Positions 49,874 through 58,289 of a stretch of 64,000 bases of DNA are shown piece after piece. Under the pieces are notes generated by a model that worked only from the letters and a program-made list of their open reading frames with translations, did not search any database and had not been told where the DNA came from. Positions within the stretch are counted from its first letter, which is position 1. Every line of letters begins with the position of its first letter. The position numbers and the translations under genes were made by a program. The stretch comes from Falsiroseomonas sp051860665 (GTDB lineage: Bacteria; Pseudomonadota; Alphaproteobacteria; Acetobacterales; Acetobacteraceae), in the NCBI RefSeq assembly GCF_051860665.1, contig NZ_JBHYDM010000007.1, positions 124,001 through 188,000 on the forward strand, written 5' to 3'.

Positions 49874-50890
49874 TCAGCCGGCGCCGTCGCGCCAGGCCAG
49901 CAGGCGGCGCAGGCCTTCCCGCATATCCACCTGCGGCGCCCAGCCGATGGCCTCCTGCGCCGCCTCGTGCCGGATGGTGAAGGCGCCGCCGGAGGTCAGG
50001 CGCACCTTGGCCGGATCGGGCGGCACCAGCTCGGGCGCCAGGTCCGGGCGGCCCGCCAGTTCCGCCACCAGCGTCACCAGCTCCAGCGTCGTCACCGGGG
50101 CGGGGCCGGAGGCATTGACGGCGACATCGGTGGCCGGCGCCTCCAGCGCCATGCAATTGGCGCGCGCCAGGTCGCCGACATAGACGAAATGCTTCGTCTC
50201 GCTGCCGTCGCCGATCACCTTCGGCCGCTCGCCGCGCCGGATCGCATCATGCGTCTCGACGATAAACAGCGCATTGGCGGCGCGATAGTGCTGGCGCTCG
50301 CCATAGACGGTGGAATAGCGCAGCACGACATAGTCCTGGCCCTGCTTGCGATGCGCATCGCGGCACAGCTGCTCGCCCATGATCTTGCTGGCGCCGTAGA
50401 GGATGGCGGCGGGCGGCGCGCCGGCGGCGTGGAAGGGCGTGTCCTCCACCAGGTCGCCCTTCACGCCGGGGCCATAGCCATAGACGGCATTGGAGGAGGC
50501 GAAGACCAGCTTCCGCACGCGATGCACGCGGCAGGCCTCCAGCACGTTCTGCAGGCCGCGGATATTCACGTCGATGCCACCCCAGGGGTCGCGGTCGAAG
50601 TTCAGCGTCATGAAGGCGGCGAGGTGGACGATGCCGTCCAGCCCCTCGGTCGCCGCCAGAAGCTGGTGCAGCTTCAGGATATCGCCCTGCACGATGCGCA
50701 GGCGCGGGTCGCCCTTCAGATGGGTGATATTGGCCTCCCCGTCGAAGGAGAGGTTGTCGTAGATCACGACCTGCGCGGCGCCGCGCGCGAGCATCTCCTC
50801 GACCGTGGCGGAGCCGACCAGGCTGGCGCCGCCGATCACCATGAAACGGCCGCCCTGCAGCGGGACGGCAGCGGACTCCTTGCGGGACAT
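49874..50890 (-). CDS. NAD-dependent epimerase/dehydratase (extended SDR)
   Basis: 338 residues. The Rossmann motif is degenerate-looking but complete (FMVIGGASLVGSATVEEML); the active site is FASSNAVYGYG and LYGASK. The mid-protein YSTVYGERQHY and HFVYVGDLARAN match nucleotide-sugar 4-epimerases. A nucleotide-sugar or polyol substrate is likely, but the catabolic surroundings leave other substrates open. It is 17 bases downstream of the Bug gene and probably co-transcribed with it. Confidence 0.88.
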   Translation of the reverse strand: MSRKESAAVPLQGGRFMVIGGASLVGSATVEEMLARGAAQVVIYDNLSFDGEANITHLKGDPRLRIVQGDILKLHQLLAATEGLDGIVHLAAFMTLNFDRDPWGGIDVNIRGLQNVLEACRVHRVRKLVFASSNAVYGYGPGVKGDLVEDTPFHAAGAPPAAILYGASKIMGEQLCRDAHRKQGQDYVVLRYSTVYGERQHYRAANALFIVETHDAIRRGERPKVIGDGSETKHFVYVGDLARANCMALEAPATDVAVNASGPAPVTTLELVTLVAELAGRPDLAPELVPPDPAKVRLTSGGAFTIRHEAAQEAIGWAPQVDMREGLRRLLAWRDGAG

Positions 50891-50907
50891 GGCGCGCTAC
50901 CGGGCCA

Positions 50908-51879
50908 TCATTCGGCGCGGATCCCGGCCTCGGCCACCAGCTTCTCCCATTTCGCGGTCTCCTCCGCCACGAAGCGCGCCGCCGAGGCCCGGTTGCGTTC
51001 CGGCGCCGGCGGCACCTCGACGCCGAGTTCCACCAGCCGCGCCTGCAGCGCGGCATCGCCGAGGGCGGCGGAGATGGCGGCGGAGATCGCGGCCAGCACC
51101 GCCTCCGGCGTGCCGGCGGGCGCCAGCACCGCATTCCAGGTGGTGGCGGCGAAGCCGGGCACCGTCTCCGCCACCGTCGGCAGGTCCGGCAAAGCGGAGG
51201 AGCGGCGGGGGCCGGTGGTGGCGATGCCGCGCAGCGCCCCGCCGCGCACCTGGGCCGCGCCGGTGGCCACGCTGTCCATGACAAGGGCGATGCGCCCGGC
51301 CATCAGGTCCACCACCGCCGGCGCGGTGCCACGATAGGGAATATGCTCGGCCTGCACCCCGGTCATGCTCTTCAGCAGTTCCACCCCGAGATGCGAGGAT
51401 CCGCCGGCGCCGCTGCTGCCATAGGCCCGCGGCGCGGCGCGCAGGAATTCCAGCAGCCCCGGCATGTCGCGCACCGGGCTCGTGGGCGGCACCATGATGA
51501 CCTGCGGCACCACGCCCACCAGCGCCACCGGCGCGAAATCGCCCGCCGGGTCGAAGCTGAGCCGCGTGCCGTGCAGCGCGCGATGCACCGCATGCACCAC
51601 GGTGGTGAAGAGCAGGGTTGCGCCATCCTTCGGCGCCCGCGCCACCGCCTCCGTGCCGATCAGCGCACCGCCGCCGGCGCGGTTCTCCACCACCACGCGC
51701 TGCGACAGGTCGGCCGAGAGCCGCTCCGCCAGCAGCCGGGCCACGGCATCGGTCGGGCCACCGGCGGCATAGGGCACGATCAGCCGCACCGGCCGGTCCG
51801 GCCAGCTTTGCGCCAGGGCGGCCTTGGCCAGAAAGGGCAGGGCAAGGCCGCCCAGCAGAGCACGACGCTGCATGACCAT
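50908..51879 (-). CDS. Bug-family substrate-binding protein
   Basis: 323 residues. The signal peptide is ALLGGLALPFLAKAALA, followed by the TctC core (RPVRLIVPYAAGGPTDAVARLLAERL, DGATLLFTTVV, HIPYRGTAPAVVDLMAG, VLAPAGTPEAVL). ATG 51879 follows ggaagg. This is the third such binding protein in the window without permease genes. Confidence 0.91.
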   Translation of the reverse strand: MVMQRRALLGGLALPFLAKAALAQSWPDRPVRLIVPYAAGGPTDAVARLLAERLSADLSQRVVVENRAGGGALIGTEAVARAPKDGATLLFTTVVHAVHRALHGTRLSFDPAGDFAPVALVGVVPQVIMVPPTSPVRDMPGLLEFLRAAPRAYGSSGAGGSSHLGVELLKSMTGVQAEHIPYRGTAPAVVDLMAGRIALVMDSVATGAAQVRGGALRGIATTGPRRSSALPDLPTVAETVPGFAATTWNAVLAPAGTPEAVLAAISAAISAALGDAALQARLVELGVEVPPAPERNRASAARFVAEETAKWEKLVAEAGIRAE

Positions 51880-51960
51880 GGTTTCCTTCCCCCCGGAGCT
51901 TTGCGCCGATCCTGCCGGCTTTGGCCGTGCCGCGCCAGCCGTCCGGCCGGGCCGGGCGCG

Positions 51961-52425
51961 TCAGCCGGCGGCCGCCGCTTCGCTCGCCACCCGGTCGAAA
52001 ACCGCCCGCGCCTCCGCCGCCGAGGCGCGCAGCATGGCCCCCGCCCGCACCTCGTCCCGGCTCCACATCCAGCTGCGCGCCGGGTCCTCCAGCATGTCCC
52101 AGGCGGGGAAGAGCCGGGCCGGCGTATCGCCGGACCAGACCAGGGAGACTTCCAGATGCCGGTCGTCGCGCAGGATGCGGCCGAAGGTGGCCGTCACCTT
52201 GTCGCGCGGGCCTTCCAGCATCTGCAGGAAGAGATCGGCGCGGCAGACCAGGGCGCCGGTGACGCCGTCCCGCCGGTTGTTGCGCCGCGCCGCCATCAGG
52301 ATGTCCTCCAGCATATCGCCCGAGAAGCCGAAGGGGCGGGAGGCATAGATCAGCTGCATCAGCGGGGCGGTGGAGGTCGAATGCGGGGGCATCGGCACGG
52401 CTTCCGGAAAAGGCGCGCCGATCAT
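51961..52425 (-). CDS. Short BLUF-domain blue-light photoreceptor
   Basis: 154 residues. The FAD-binding BLUF domain (about 23-115) has the key residues: Tyr27 in LIYAS, Asn50 in ARRNNRRDGVTG and Gln68 in FLQMLEG; the order and spacing fit known BLUF proteins allowing one residue less in a loop. There is no output domain, so it must signal through a partner, as short BLUF proteins do. It lies 8 bases after mutL and is almost certainly in the same mRNA. The start may be the ATG at 52425 or one of two nearer the domain. Confidence 0.9.
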   Translation of the reverse strand: MIGAPFPEAVPMPPHSTSTAPLMQLIYASRPFGFSGDMLEDILMAARRNNRRDGVTGALVCRADLFLQMLEGPRDKVTATFGRILRDDRHLEVSLVWSGDTPARLFPAWDMLEDPARSWMWSRDEVRAGAMLRASAAEARAVFDRVASEAAAAG

Positions 52426-52433
52426 GCGCCTCT

Positions 52434-54230
52434 TCAGCGCCGGCCGAACAGCTTTTCCAGCTCCGCCCTGCCGAAGCGCAGCACGGTGGGGCGGCCGTGG
52501 GAGCAGGTGGCGGCGCGCGGCGTCGCCTCCATCTGCCGCAGCAGCGCCGCCATCTCGGCCCCGGCCAGCCGCCGCCCGGCGCGGATGGAGCCGTGGCAGG
52601 CCAGCCGTGCCACGGCCGCATCCAGCCGCGCCTCCAGCGCCAGGGCCTCGTCCATCTCGGCCAGTTCCTCGGCCAGGTCGCGCAGCAGCGGCGCCGGGTC
52701 GGGCGCGCCGAGCAGCGCCGGCATGGCGCGCACCAGCAGCGCGCCGGGGCCGCCAAACCCCTCGATCTCGAGGCCGAGGCGCGCCAGCTCCGCGCTGCGG
52801 TCCAGCAGGCGGGCGGCGTCGGCGGCGGGCAGTTCCACCACGGCCGGCAGCAGCAGCGGCTGGGCGCGCACGCCGCCCTCCACCAGCTGGGCGCGCAGCG
52901 CCTCATGCGTCAGGCGCTCATGCGCCGCATGCTGGTCGACCAGCACCAGCGATCCGTCCGGCGCCTCGGCCAGCACATAGGTCTCCAGGATCTGGCCGAG
53001 CGGCCGGCCGAGCGGGCCCTCGCCTTCGAAGGCGGGCAGCGGCGCCGGCGCGGCGGACGGGGCGAAACCGAGCGGCAGGGAGGCGGTGCGCGGGCGCTGG
53101 GGCAGGGGTCCCGAGGGCGGCTGCCAGCCGGGGAAGCTGCCGGCGGGCGGGCGCGCGTCATAGCTGGGGGCCACCGACTCGGCGAAGCCGGCGGGCTGCC
53201 ACTCCGGCACCGCCACCTCCGCCGGCGCGGCGCCGGCCGCGCCCACCGCCAGCGCCCGGCCCAGCGCCGAGATCAGCAGCCCGCGCACCGCGGAAGGGTC
53301 GCGGAAGCGCAGCTCCGTCTTCATCGGATGGACATTCACATCCACCGCCTCGGGCGGCACCTCCAGGAACAGGGCGGCGACCGGGAAGCGCTTGGCCGGC
53401 ACCATGTCCCGATAGGCGACGCGCAGCGCGGTGCGCAGCAGCGGGTCCCGCACCGGGCGGCGGTTCACCACCAGGTGCTGCGCCGCGCCGGTGGCCGTGT
53501 GATGCGTGGGCAGGCCGGCGAGGCCGGAGAGGGCGAGCCCCTGGCGCGCCGCCTCCACCGGCACCGCGGCGGCGGCGAAGTCGGCGCCGAGCAGCGCGGC
53601 GATGCGGCCGTCCCGGTCCGCTTGGGGCAGGTTGAGCGCGAGGCGGCCCTCCACCTCCACCCGGAAGGCGACTTCGGGCCAGGCCATGGCCAGGCGGCGC
53701 ACCGCCTCCACCGCCTGCTCGGCCTCGTGGCGCGCACTCCGCAGGAAGGCGCGGCGGGCGGGGGTGGCGAAGAACAGGTCGCGCACCTCGACGCGCGTGC
53801 CCGGCGGGCCGGCGGCCGGGCCCACCGCGGATTTGCGGCCGCCCTCCACGCTGATGGCATGCGCGGCGCCCTCGGCGAGGCGGGAGGTGAGCGTCAGGCG
53901 GGAGACGGCGCCGATCGAGGGCAGCGCCTCGCCCCGGAAGCCCAGGGTGGCGATGCGGAACAGCATCGCCTCCTCCGCCAGCTTGGAGGTGGCGTGGCGC
54001 TCCAGCGCCATGGCGAGGTCGGCCTCGCCCATGCCATGGCCGTCATCCTCCACCAGGATGCGGCCGATGCCGCCGTCTTCGAGGGAGACCAGGATGCGGC
54101 GGGCGCCGGCATCCAGCGCATTCTCGACCAGCTCCTTCACCGCCGCCGCCGGGCGCTCCACCACCTCGCCGGCCGCGATGCGGTTGGCGGTGGTCTCGGG
54201 CAGCAGGCGAATCCGGGGCGCGGGGGCCAT
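52434..54230 (-). CDS. mutL: DNA mismatch repair protein MutL
   Basis: 598 residues from ATG 54230 (MAPAPRIRLLPETTANRIAAGEVVERPA). The GHKL ATPase has VKELVENALDAGA, EDDGHGM and TLGFRGEALPSI. The dimerisation domain carries DQHAAHERLTHE, the metal-binding endonuclease motif, plus ACHGSIRAG and CSHGRPT, so this is the nicking type of MutL used by species without MutH. A Pro/Ala-rich linker (about 350-440) joins the halves. It is flanked by algH upstream and the BLUF gene downstream. Confidence 0.97.
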   Translation of the reverse strand: MAPAPRIRLLPETTANRIAAGEVVERPAAAVKELVENALDAGARRILVSLEDGGIGRILVEDDGHGMGEADLAMALERHATSKLAEEAMLFRIATLGFRGEALPSIGAVSRLTLTSRLAEGAAHAISVEGGRKSAVGPAAGPPGTRVEVRDLFFATPARRAFLRSARHEAEQAVEAVRRLAMAWPEVAFRVEVEGRLALNLPQADRDGRIAALLGADFAAAAVPVEAARQGLALSGLAGLPTHHTATGAAQHLVVNRRPVRDPLLRTALRVAYRDMVPAKRFPVAALFLEVPPEAVDVNVHPMKTELRFRDPSAVRGLLISALGRALAVGAAGAAPAEVAVPEWQPAGFAESVAPSYDARPPAGSFPGWQPPSGPLPQRPRTASLPLGFAPSAAPAPLPAFEGEGPLGRPLGQILETYVLAEAPDGSLVLVDQHAAHERLTHEALRAQLVEGGVRAQPLLLPAVVELPAADAARLLDRSAELARLGLEIEGFGGPGALLVRAMPALLGAPDPAPLLRDLAEELAEMDEALALEARLDAAVARLACHGSIRAGRRLAGAEMAALLRQMEATPRAATCSHGRPTVLRFGRAELEKLFGRR

Positions 54231-54273
54231 CAGCGGGGTGTGCTTCCGGATGGGGCGCGATGCAAGCCCGGCG

Positions 54274-54885
54274 TCAGGCGTGCCCGGCGCTGCCCGAGAG
54301 GAGCGAGGGGTCGACGCGCAGCTTGGCCAGCGCCAGGCGCCAGAGCTGGTCGGGCTGTTCGGCAAACAGCAGCGCCTCGTCCGCCGGCACGCTGAGCCAG
54401 GCATTGCGCTGGATCTCGTCATCCAGCTGGCCGGGGCCCCAGCCGGCATAGCCCAGCGCCAGCACGCCCTGGCGCGGCCCGCCGCCCTCGGCGATCGCCT
54501 TCAGGATCTCGACGCTGGCGGTGAGCGCGAGCCCGTCCATCACCTTCAGGCTGCCTTCCGTTTCCCAATCCGCCGTATGCAGCACGAAGCCGCGGCCGCC
54601 CTCCACCGGGCCGCCCTGGGTCAGGCGGATGCGACGCGCCGGCGGCACCGGGTCCAGCTTCAACTGGCCCAGCAGCTCGTCGAAGGTCAGGCTCTCCAGC
54701 GGCTGGTTCAGCACGATGCCCATGGCGCCGTCCGGCGAATGGGCACAGAGGCAGATCACGCTGCGGGCGAAGCGCGGGTCGGACATGCTGGGCATGGCGA
54801 CCAGGAGCTGGCCGGCCAGGTAGCCGTCGTCCGGAGGATCTTTCGAAGGGGAGGGATCGCTGCGTGCCATGATGACGTTGAACAT
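54274..54885 (-). CDS. AlgH/UPF0301 family protein
   Basis: 203 residues if started at ATG 54885; ATG 54870 is also possible. The family core is complete: GYLAGQLLVAMPSMSDPRFARSVICLCAHSPDGAMGIVLNQPL and FVLHTADWETEG, GYAGWGPGQLDDEIQRNAWL. AlgH proteins are of uncertain function, once linked to transcriptional control in Pseudomonas. It is the first gene of algH-mutL-BLUF and diverges from the peroxiredoxin gene. Confidence 0.92.
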   Translation of the reverse strand: MFNVIMARSDPSPSKDPPDDGYLAGQLLVAMPSMSDPRFARSVICLCAHSPDGAMGIVLNQPLESLTFDELLGQLKLDPVPPARRIRLTQGGPVEGGRGFVLHTADWETEGSLKVMDGLALTASVEILKAIAEGGGPRQGVLALGYAGWGPGQLDDEIQRNAWLSVPADEALLFAEQPDQLWRLALAKLRVDPSLLSGSAGHA

Positions 54886-54988
54886 GGCGGCGGCCCCGCG
54901 GCATCGCAAGCAGCCGGCCCCGGCAAGCCGCATGGACGGGGCGGGCTGATCTGCTTTATGCAGCGCGCAGGTTCAGGAGACAGTTCGG

Positions 54989-55471
54989 ATGACGATCAAG
55001 CAAGGCGATGCGATCCCGGCGGCGAAGCTCATGCAGGCCACGGCCGAGGGGCCGAAGGAGGTCTCGACCGAGGAGCTGTTCGGCGGCAAGACCGTGGTGC
55101 TCTTCGGCGTGCCGGGCGCCTTCACGCCCACCTGCTCCGCCAAGCACCTGCCGGGCTTCGTGACCCAGGCCGAGGCGCTGAAGGGCAAGGGCGTCGACAC
55201 CATCGCCTGCATGTCGGTGAACGATGCCTTCGTGATGGGCGCCTGGGCCAAGGACCAGGGCATCACCGACCAGGTGGTGATGCTGGCCGATGGCTCCGCC
55301 GCCTTCACCAAGGCGCTGGGGCTGGAGCTGGACCTGACGGCACGCGGCCTCGGCATCCGCAGCCAGCGCTTCGTGCTGGTGGCGAAGGACGGCCGCGTGA
55401 CGCATGTGGCCGTCGAGGCGCCGGGCGCCTTCGAGGTCTCGAAGGCCGAGGCCGTGCTGGCCATCCTGTGA
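54989..55471 (+). CDS. Peroxiredoxin, Prx5 type
   Basis: 160 residues. The peroxidatic Cys49 is in PGAFTPTCSAKHLPGF, the PxxxTxxC motif of peroxiredoxins; a second Cys at 74 (TIACMSVND) is usual in this glutaredoxin-dependent Prx5 group. It reduces hydrogen and alkyl peroxides in the cytosol. It overlaps the next small gene as GTGA. Confidence 0.94.
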   Translation: MTIKQGDAIPAAKLMQATAEGPKEVSTEELFGGKTVVLFGVPGAFTPTCSAKHLPGFVTQAEALKGKGVDTIACMSVNDAFVMGAWAKDQGITDQVVMLADGSAAFTKALGLELDLTARGLGIRSQRFVLVAKDGRVTHVAVEAPGAFEVSKAEAVLAIL

Positions 55472-55737
55472 CCAATCCGGCCGCCTATGCGCTGTTCGCC
55501 TGGCAGGCGGGCTGGGTCTTCACGCTGCGCAGCCTGCAGCTGACGACCGACCCCGCCGGCGCCAGCGCGGCGCTGGCGGCGATGGTGGCGGAAAAGCAGA
55601 AGGCCTTCGCGGAGGGCGCCTTCGCGGCTGGCCGGGCGGTGCTGGCCGGCGCACGGCCGGATCTGGTGGCGGAAGCCGCGCTGCGCCCGTCCCGGCGCCG
55701 CGTCGCCGCCAATATGCGGGCGCTGCGGAAGGGCTGA
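55468..55737 (+). CDS. Small uncharacterised protein coupled to the peroxiredoxin
   Basis: 89 residues from GTG 55468, overlapping the peroxiredoxin stop. It is helical: FAWQAGWVFTLRSLQL, then AAMVAEKQKAFAEGAFAAGRAVLAGARPDLVAEAALRPSRRRVAANMRAL. Small proteins ending in a similar EK-AF-AA-(K/R)P-RR-AN pattern occur in alphaproteobacteria without known function. The overlap suggests it is expressed with the antioxidant enzyme. Confidence 0.65.
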   Translation: MTNPAAYALFAWQAGWVFTLRSLQLTTDPAGASAALAAMVAEKQKAFAEGAFAAGRAVLAGARPDLVAEAALRPSRRRVAANMRALRKG

Positions 55738-55834
55738 GCCGGCCATCGGGGATGCCTCTGGGCGGCATAGGCCGGGGCGCCCTGGGCGGGCGCCCGTCGC
55801 AGGCGCAGCCTGCCTTCACGGGTGGGAGGTGGCG

Positions 55835-56236
55835 ATGACGGGGACGAAGCGGCGGCTTCTGCTGGCGGCGGCGCTGGCCGGCACGACGATCGGCGGCAGC
55901 GCGGTGGCGCAGCCGGTGAGTTTCTGCGGCGGGGCGCTGGTGAGCCAGTCCCTCTACAGCCTCGTGCTGCCGAGCGGCGGCACCAGCCAGGTCGAGTATC
56001 GCGCCGCGCTGCAGAACCAGGACCCGCAGGGGCGGAGTCTGGTTGCGGCGCTGCTGCCCGTGACGCGGATCGGGCCGTTCAGCGTGGCCTTCCAGGCCGC
56101 GCCGATCCTGCTGAAGCCGATGGAGCGGCGGGACGTCATCCTGATCCGGCTGAACGTCAACCACTCAGCGGGGGCAGGCGCGCCGACCCCGGCCCAGCTC
56201 GCGGCCGGCCTCCGCTTCAGCTGCAGCTTCTCCTGA
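55835..56236 (+). CDS. Small exported protein of unknown function
   Basis: 133 residues from ATG 55835 behind ggtgggagg; a GTG two codons earlier is possible. A signal peptide (KRRLLLAAALAGTTIGGSAVAQ) is followed by a beta-rich domain with two Cys (SFCGG and the end FSCSFS) that may form a disulfide. No family recognised. The stop codon lies inside a tandem 15-base repeat. Confidence 0.68.
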   Translation: MTGTKRRLLLAAALAGTTIGGSAVAQPVSFCGGALVSQSLYSLVLPSGGTSQVEYRAALQNQDPQGRSLVAALLPVTRIGPFSVAFQAAPILLKPMERRDVILIRLNVNHSAGAGAPTPAQLAAGLRFSCSFS

Positions 56237-56290
56237 GTCGGGTTTTCCTGAGGCGGGTTTTCCTGAGTCAAGTTTTCCTCAGGCGGGGCC
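56231..56290 (+). repeat. Four tandem 15-base units containing the stop codon
   Basis: Units start at 56231, 56246, 56261 and 56276: TCCTGAGTCGGGTTT, TCCTGAGGCGGGTTT, TCCTGAGTCAAGTTT and a diverged last copy. Because 15 is a multiple of 3, the TGA of the small exported protein is repeated in frame three times. The last unit overlaps the end of the convergent GNAT gene. Confidence 0.8.
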
Positions 56291-56734
56291 GGGGGCCATC
56301 CAGGTGAAGCGCGTCTTCTCCGCCGGCACGGCGCCGGCGCGGCGGTAGAAGCGGATCGCATCGGCATTCCAGGCGGGGGTCTGCCATTCGAGGCGGTCCG
56401 CGCCCGCCGCCGCGACGGCATCCCGCGCCGCATGCAGCAGCCGCGCGCCGAGCCCGGCGCCGCGACTCTCGGCCGCGACGAAAAGCCCTTCGAGATGCCC
56501 ATAGGGCCGCGCACGCCAGAGCGACCAGTCGAAGGTGATCGCGGCATAGCCGAGGATGCGGCCCGCGCCCTCCGCCACCAGCAGGCGGATCGGCGGGGGA
56601 TCGGCGGCGAGCAGGGCCGCCAGCTCCGCCAGGGTCAGCGGCGCGCGGGCCTGTTCGAAGCGGGCGTGGTCCTGGACCAGGCGATGCAGCGGCGCCGCAT
56701 CGCCGGGCCAGGCGGGCCGGATGGCTGGCGTCAC
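56279..56734 (-). CDS. GNAT-family N-acetyltransferase
   Basis: 151 residues from GTG 56734, overlapping the rhodanese stop (GTGA). Acetyl-CoA-binding motif A is HLEGLFVAAESRGAGLGARLLHAARDAV and motif B is LEWQTPAWNADAIRFYRRAGA. The acceptor is unknown. It forms an operon with the rhodanese gene, divergent from the GlxA-type regulator. Confidence 0.9.
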   Translation of the reverse strand: MTPAIRPAWPGDAAPLHRLVQDHARFEQARAPLTLAELAALLAADPPPIRLLVAEGAGRILGYAAITFDWSLWRARPYGHLEGLFVAAESRGAGLGARLLHAARDAVAAAGADRLEWQTPAWNADAIRFYRRAGAVPAEKTRFTWMAPGPA

Positions 56735-57135
56735 GCGGCCGCCTCGGCGCGGGCCAGGGGGAATCCCTCGTCGATCCAGCCGGTGATGCCGCCGGCCATG
56801 ATCTTCACCGGCCGGCCGAGCTGGGCCAGGCGCAGCGCGCCCCGGGCCGCGCCATTGCAATGCGGCCCGGCGCAATAGGTGACGAAGAGCGTCCCCTCCG
56901 GCCATTGCGCCAGCTTGGAGGCGATGATCTTGCCATGCGGCAGGTTGATCGCGCCCGGCACATGGCCCTGGGCGAAGAGCGCCGGGCTGCGGACATCCAG
57001 CAGCACGAAGTCCGGGCTGCGGGACAGCGCGTCGTGCACGTCCCAGCAATCCGTCTCGAAGGTGAATTCGGCGGCGAAATGGGCGCAGGCGAGCTCGCTG
57101 GGCGCGGCGGGGATGGCGGTGACGGCGCTGGGCAT
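56731..57135 (-). CDS. Rhodanese-like domain protein
   Basis: 134 residues from ATG 57135; an in-frame ATG at 57234 would overlap the divergent gene. The single rhodanese domain has the active-site Cys loop VTYCAGPHCNGAARGALRLAQ, with VLLDVRSPALFAQGHVPGAINLPHGKI before it. It transfers sulfane sulfur or acts as a redox switch. Rhodanese genes commonly lie beside GlxA/FtrA-type AraC regulators, as here. Confidence 0.9.
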   Translation of the reverse strand: MPSAVTAIPAAPSELACAHFAAEFTFETDCWDVHDALSRSPDFVLLDVRSPALFAQGHVPGAINLPHGKIIASKLAQWPEGTLFVTYCAGPHCNGAARGALRLAQLGRPVKIMAGGITGWIDEGFPLARAEAAA

Positions 57136-57168
57136 GGGCGGGGTCCTTTCGTGGCCCGGCCATGCAAC

Positions 57169-57187
57169 CAAGGCGGTCGCGGCCTTG
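57169..57187. promoter_or_regulatory. Inverted repeat between rhodanese and GlxA-type regulator
   Basis: CAAGG (57169-57173) and CCTTG (57183-57187) flank a nine-base centre in the 85-base divergent spacer. It is short, and a role as regulator site is only suggested by its place. Confidence 0.3.
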
Positions 57188-57220
57188 CAATCGGCATGAA
57201 CGCCATTCACCATGTAGATC

Positions 57221-58207
57221 ATGCCAAACACCACCGCCTCCTTCGCCGGGACCCCGACGGGCCCGCTGGTCGTGGCCCTGCTCTATGACGGCCTCTGCAC
57301 CTTCGAATTCGGCATCGTGGCGGAGGTCTTCGGCCTGGCCCGGCCGGAGATGGGGGCGGGCTGGTACCGCTTCGCCAGCTGCGCGATCGAGCCGGGCCCG
57401 CTGCGCGCCCAGGGTGGCTTCCGCCTGGTGCCGGACGAGGGGCCGGAGCTGATCGACCAGGCCGATCTCATCGTGGTGCCGGGCTGGAAGGGCGCCACGG
57501 TGCCGGTGCCGGAGGCGCTGTGCCAGCGGCTGCGCGCGGCGCATGGGCGGGGCGCGCGGCTGGTCTCGATCTGCTCCGGCGCCTTCGTGCTGGCCGCGAC
57601 CGGGCTGCTCGATGGCGGCACCGCCACCACCCATTGGCGCTATGCGGCGGCGCTGCGGGCGCGGCACCCGGCCGTCGCGGTCGATCATGCCTCGCTCTAC
57701 CGCATGCAGGGGCGGATCCTGACCTCGGCCGGCAGCGCCGCCGGGATCGACCTGCTGATCGAGATCGTCCGCCAGGATTTCGGGCCGGAGGCCGCGAATT
57801 CCGTGGCGCGGCGCCTGGTGATGCCGGCGCATCGCACGGGCGGCCAGGCGCAGTTCCTGGAGCGGCCGGTGCCGGTGCGGCGGCAATCGGCCCTGGCACC
57901 GCTGCTGGACCGCATCCGCGCCGACCTCGCCGCGCCCTGGACCCTGCCGGAGATGGCCGCGGCCTGCCGGATGAGCCTGCGCACCTTCATCCGCCGCTTT
58001 ACCGAGGCGACCGGCGCGCCCCCCGGCGCCTGGCTGGTGGCGGAGCGGGTGGAGGCGGCGAAGCGCCTGCTGAGCAGCGGCCAGCACGGGGTGGACGAGA
58101 TCGCCGGCCTCGTCGGCCTCGGCACCCCGGATACGCTGCGGCACCATTTCCGGCGGCTGGTCGGCATCAGCCCGCGCGAATACCGGCTGCGCTTCGGCGG
58201 GGGGTGA
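57221..58207 (+). CDS. GlxA-family AraC-type regulator (FtrA-like)
   Basis: 328 residues. The N-terminal DJ-1/PfpI domain (about 15-185) includes the nucleophile-elbow Cys in SICSGAFVLAATGLLDG; the C-terminal AraC pair of HTHs (about 225-325) includes MSLRTFIRRFTEATGAPPGAWL and GTPDTLRHHFRRLVGISPREYR. FtrA-like members regulate adjacent rhodanese genes. It diverges from the rhodanese-GNAT operon. Confidence 0.92.
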   Translation: MPNTTASFAGTPTGPLVVALLYDGLCTFEFGIVAEVFGLARPEMGAGWYRFASCAIEPGPLRAQGGFRLVPDEGPELIDQADLIVVPGWKGATVPVPEALCQRLRAAHGRGARLVSICSGAFVLAATGLLDGGTATTHWRYAAALRARHPAVAVDHASLYRMQGRILTSAGSAAGIDLLIEIVRQDFGPEAANSVARRLVMPAHRTGGQAQFLERPVPVRRQSALAPLLDRIRADLAAPWTLPEMAAACRMSLRTFIRRFTEATGAPPGAWLVAERVEAAKRLLSSGQHGVDEIAGLVGLGTPDTLRHHFRRLVGISPREYRLRFGGG

Positions 58208-58233
58208 CGCGCGGGCGCGGCGATGGAATCCCA

Positions 58234-58279
58234 TTGACGGAAGCCTGTGCTGACCGATATTTCAGAAATTCCTGAAATA
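58234..58279 (+). promoter_or_regulatory. Promoter overlapped by a perfect 22-base palindromic operator
   Basis: TATTTCAG (58258-58265) and CTGAAATA (58272-58279) are exact inverted copies around AAATTC, ending 10 bases before the GbsR-like gene. A -35 TTGACG (58234-58239) with an 18-base spacer puts the -10 (TATTTC, 58258) inside the palindrome. A bound regulator would block RNA polymerase, so autorepression and control of the cyd operon are likely. Confidence 0.7.
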
Positions 58280-58289
58280 ACGGGCCGCC

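Noticed and set aside
49865..50183. Read-through C-terminal extension of the SDR at 49068
   Set aside because: It is Arg/Ser/Pro-rich, antisense to the epimerase gene, and results from the frameshift; the natural tail is present in another frame.
55954..56547. A 197-codon minus-strand frame with ENPxQ repeats
   Set aside because: It only reads the 15-base tandem repeat in another frame and overlaps the real GNAT and exported-protein genes.
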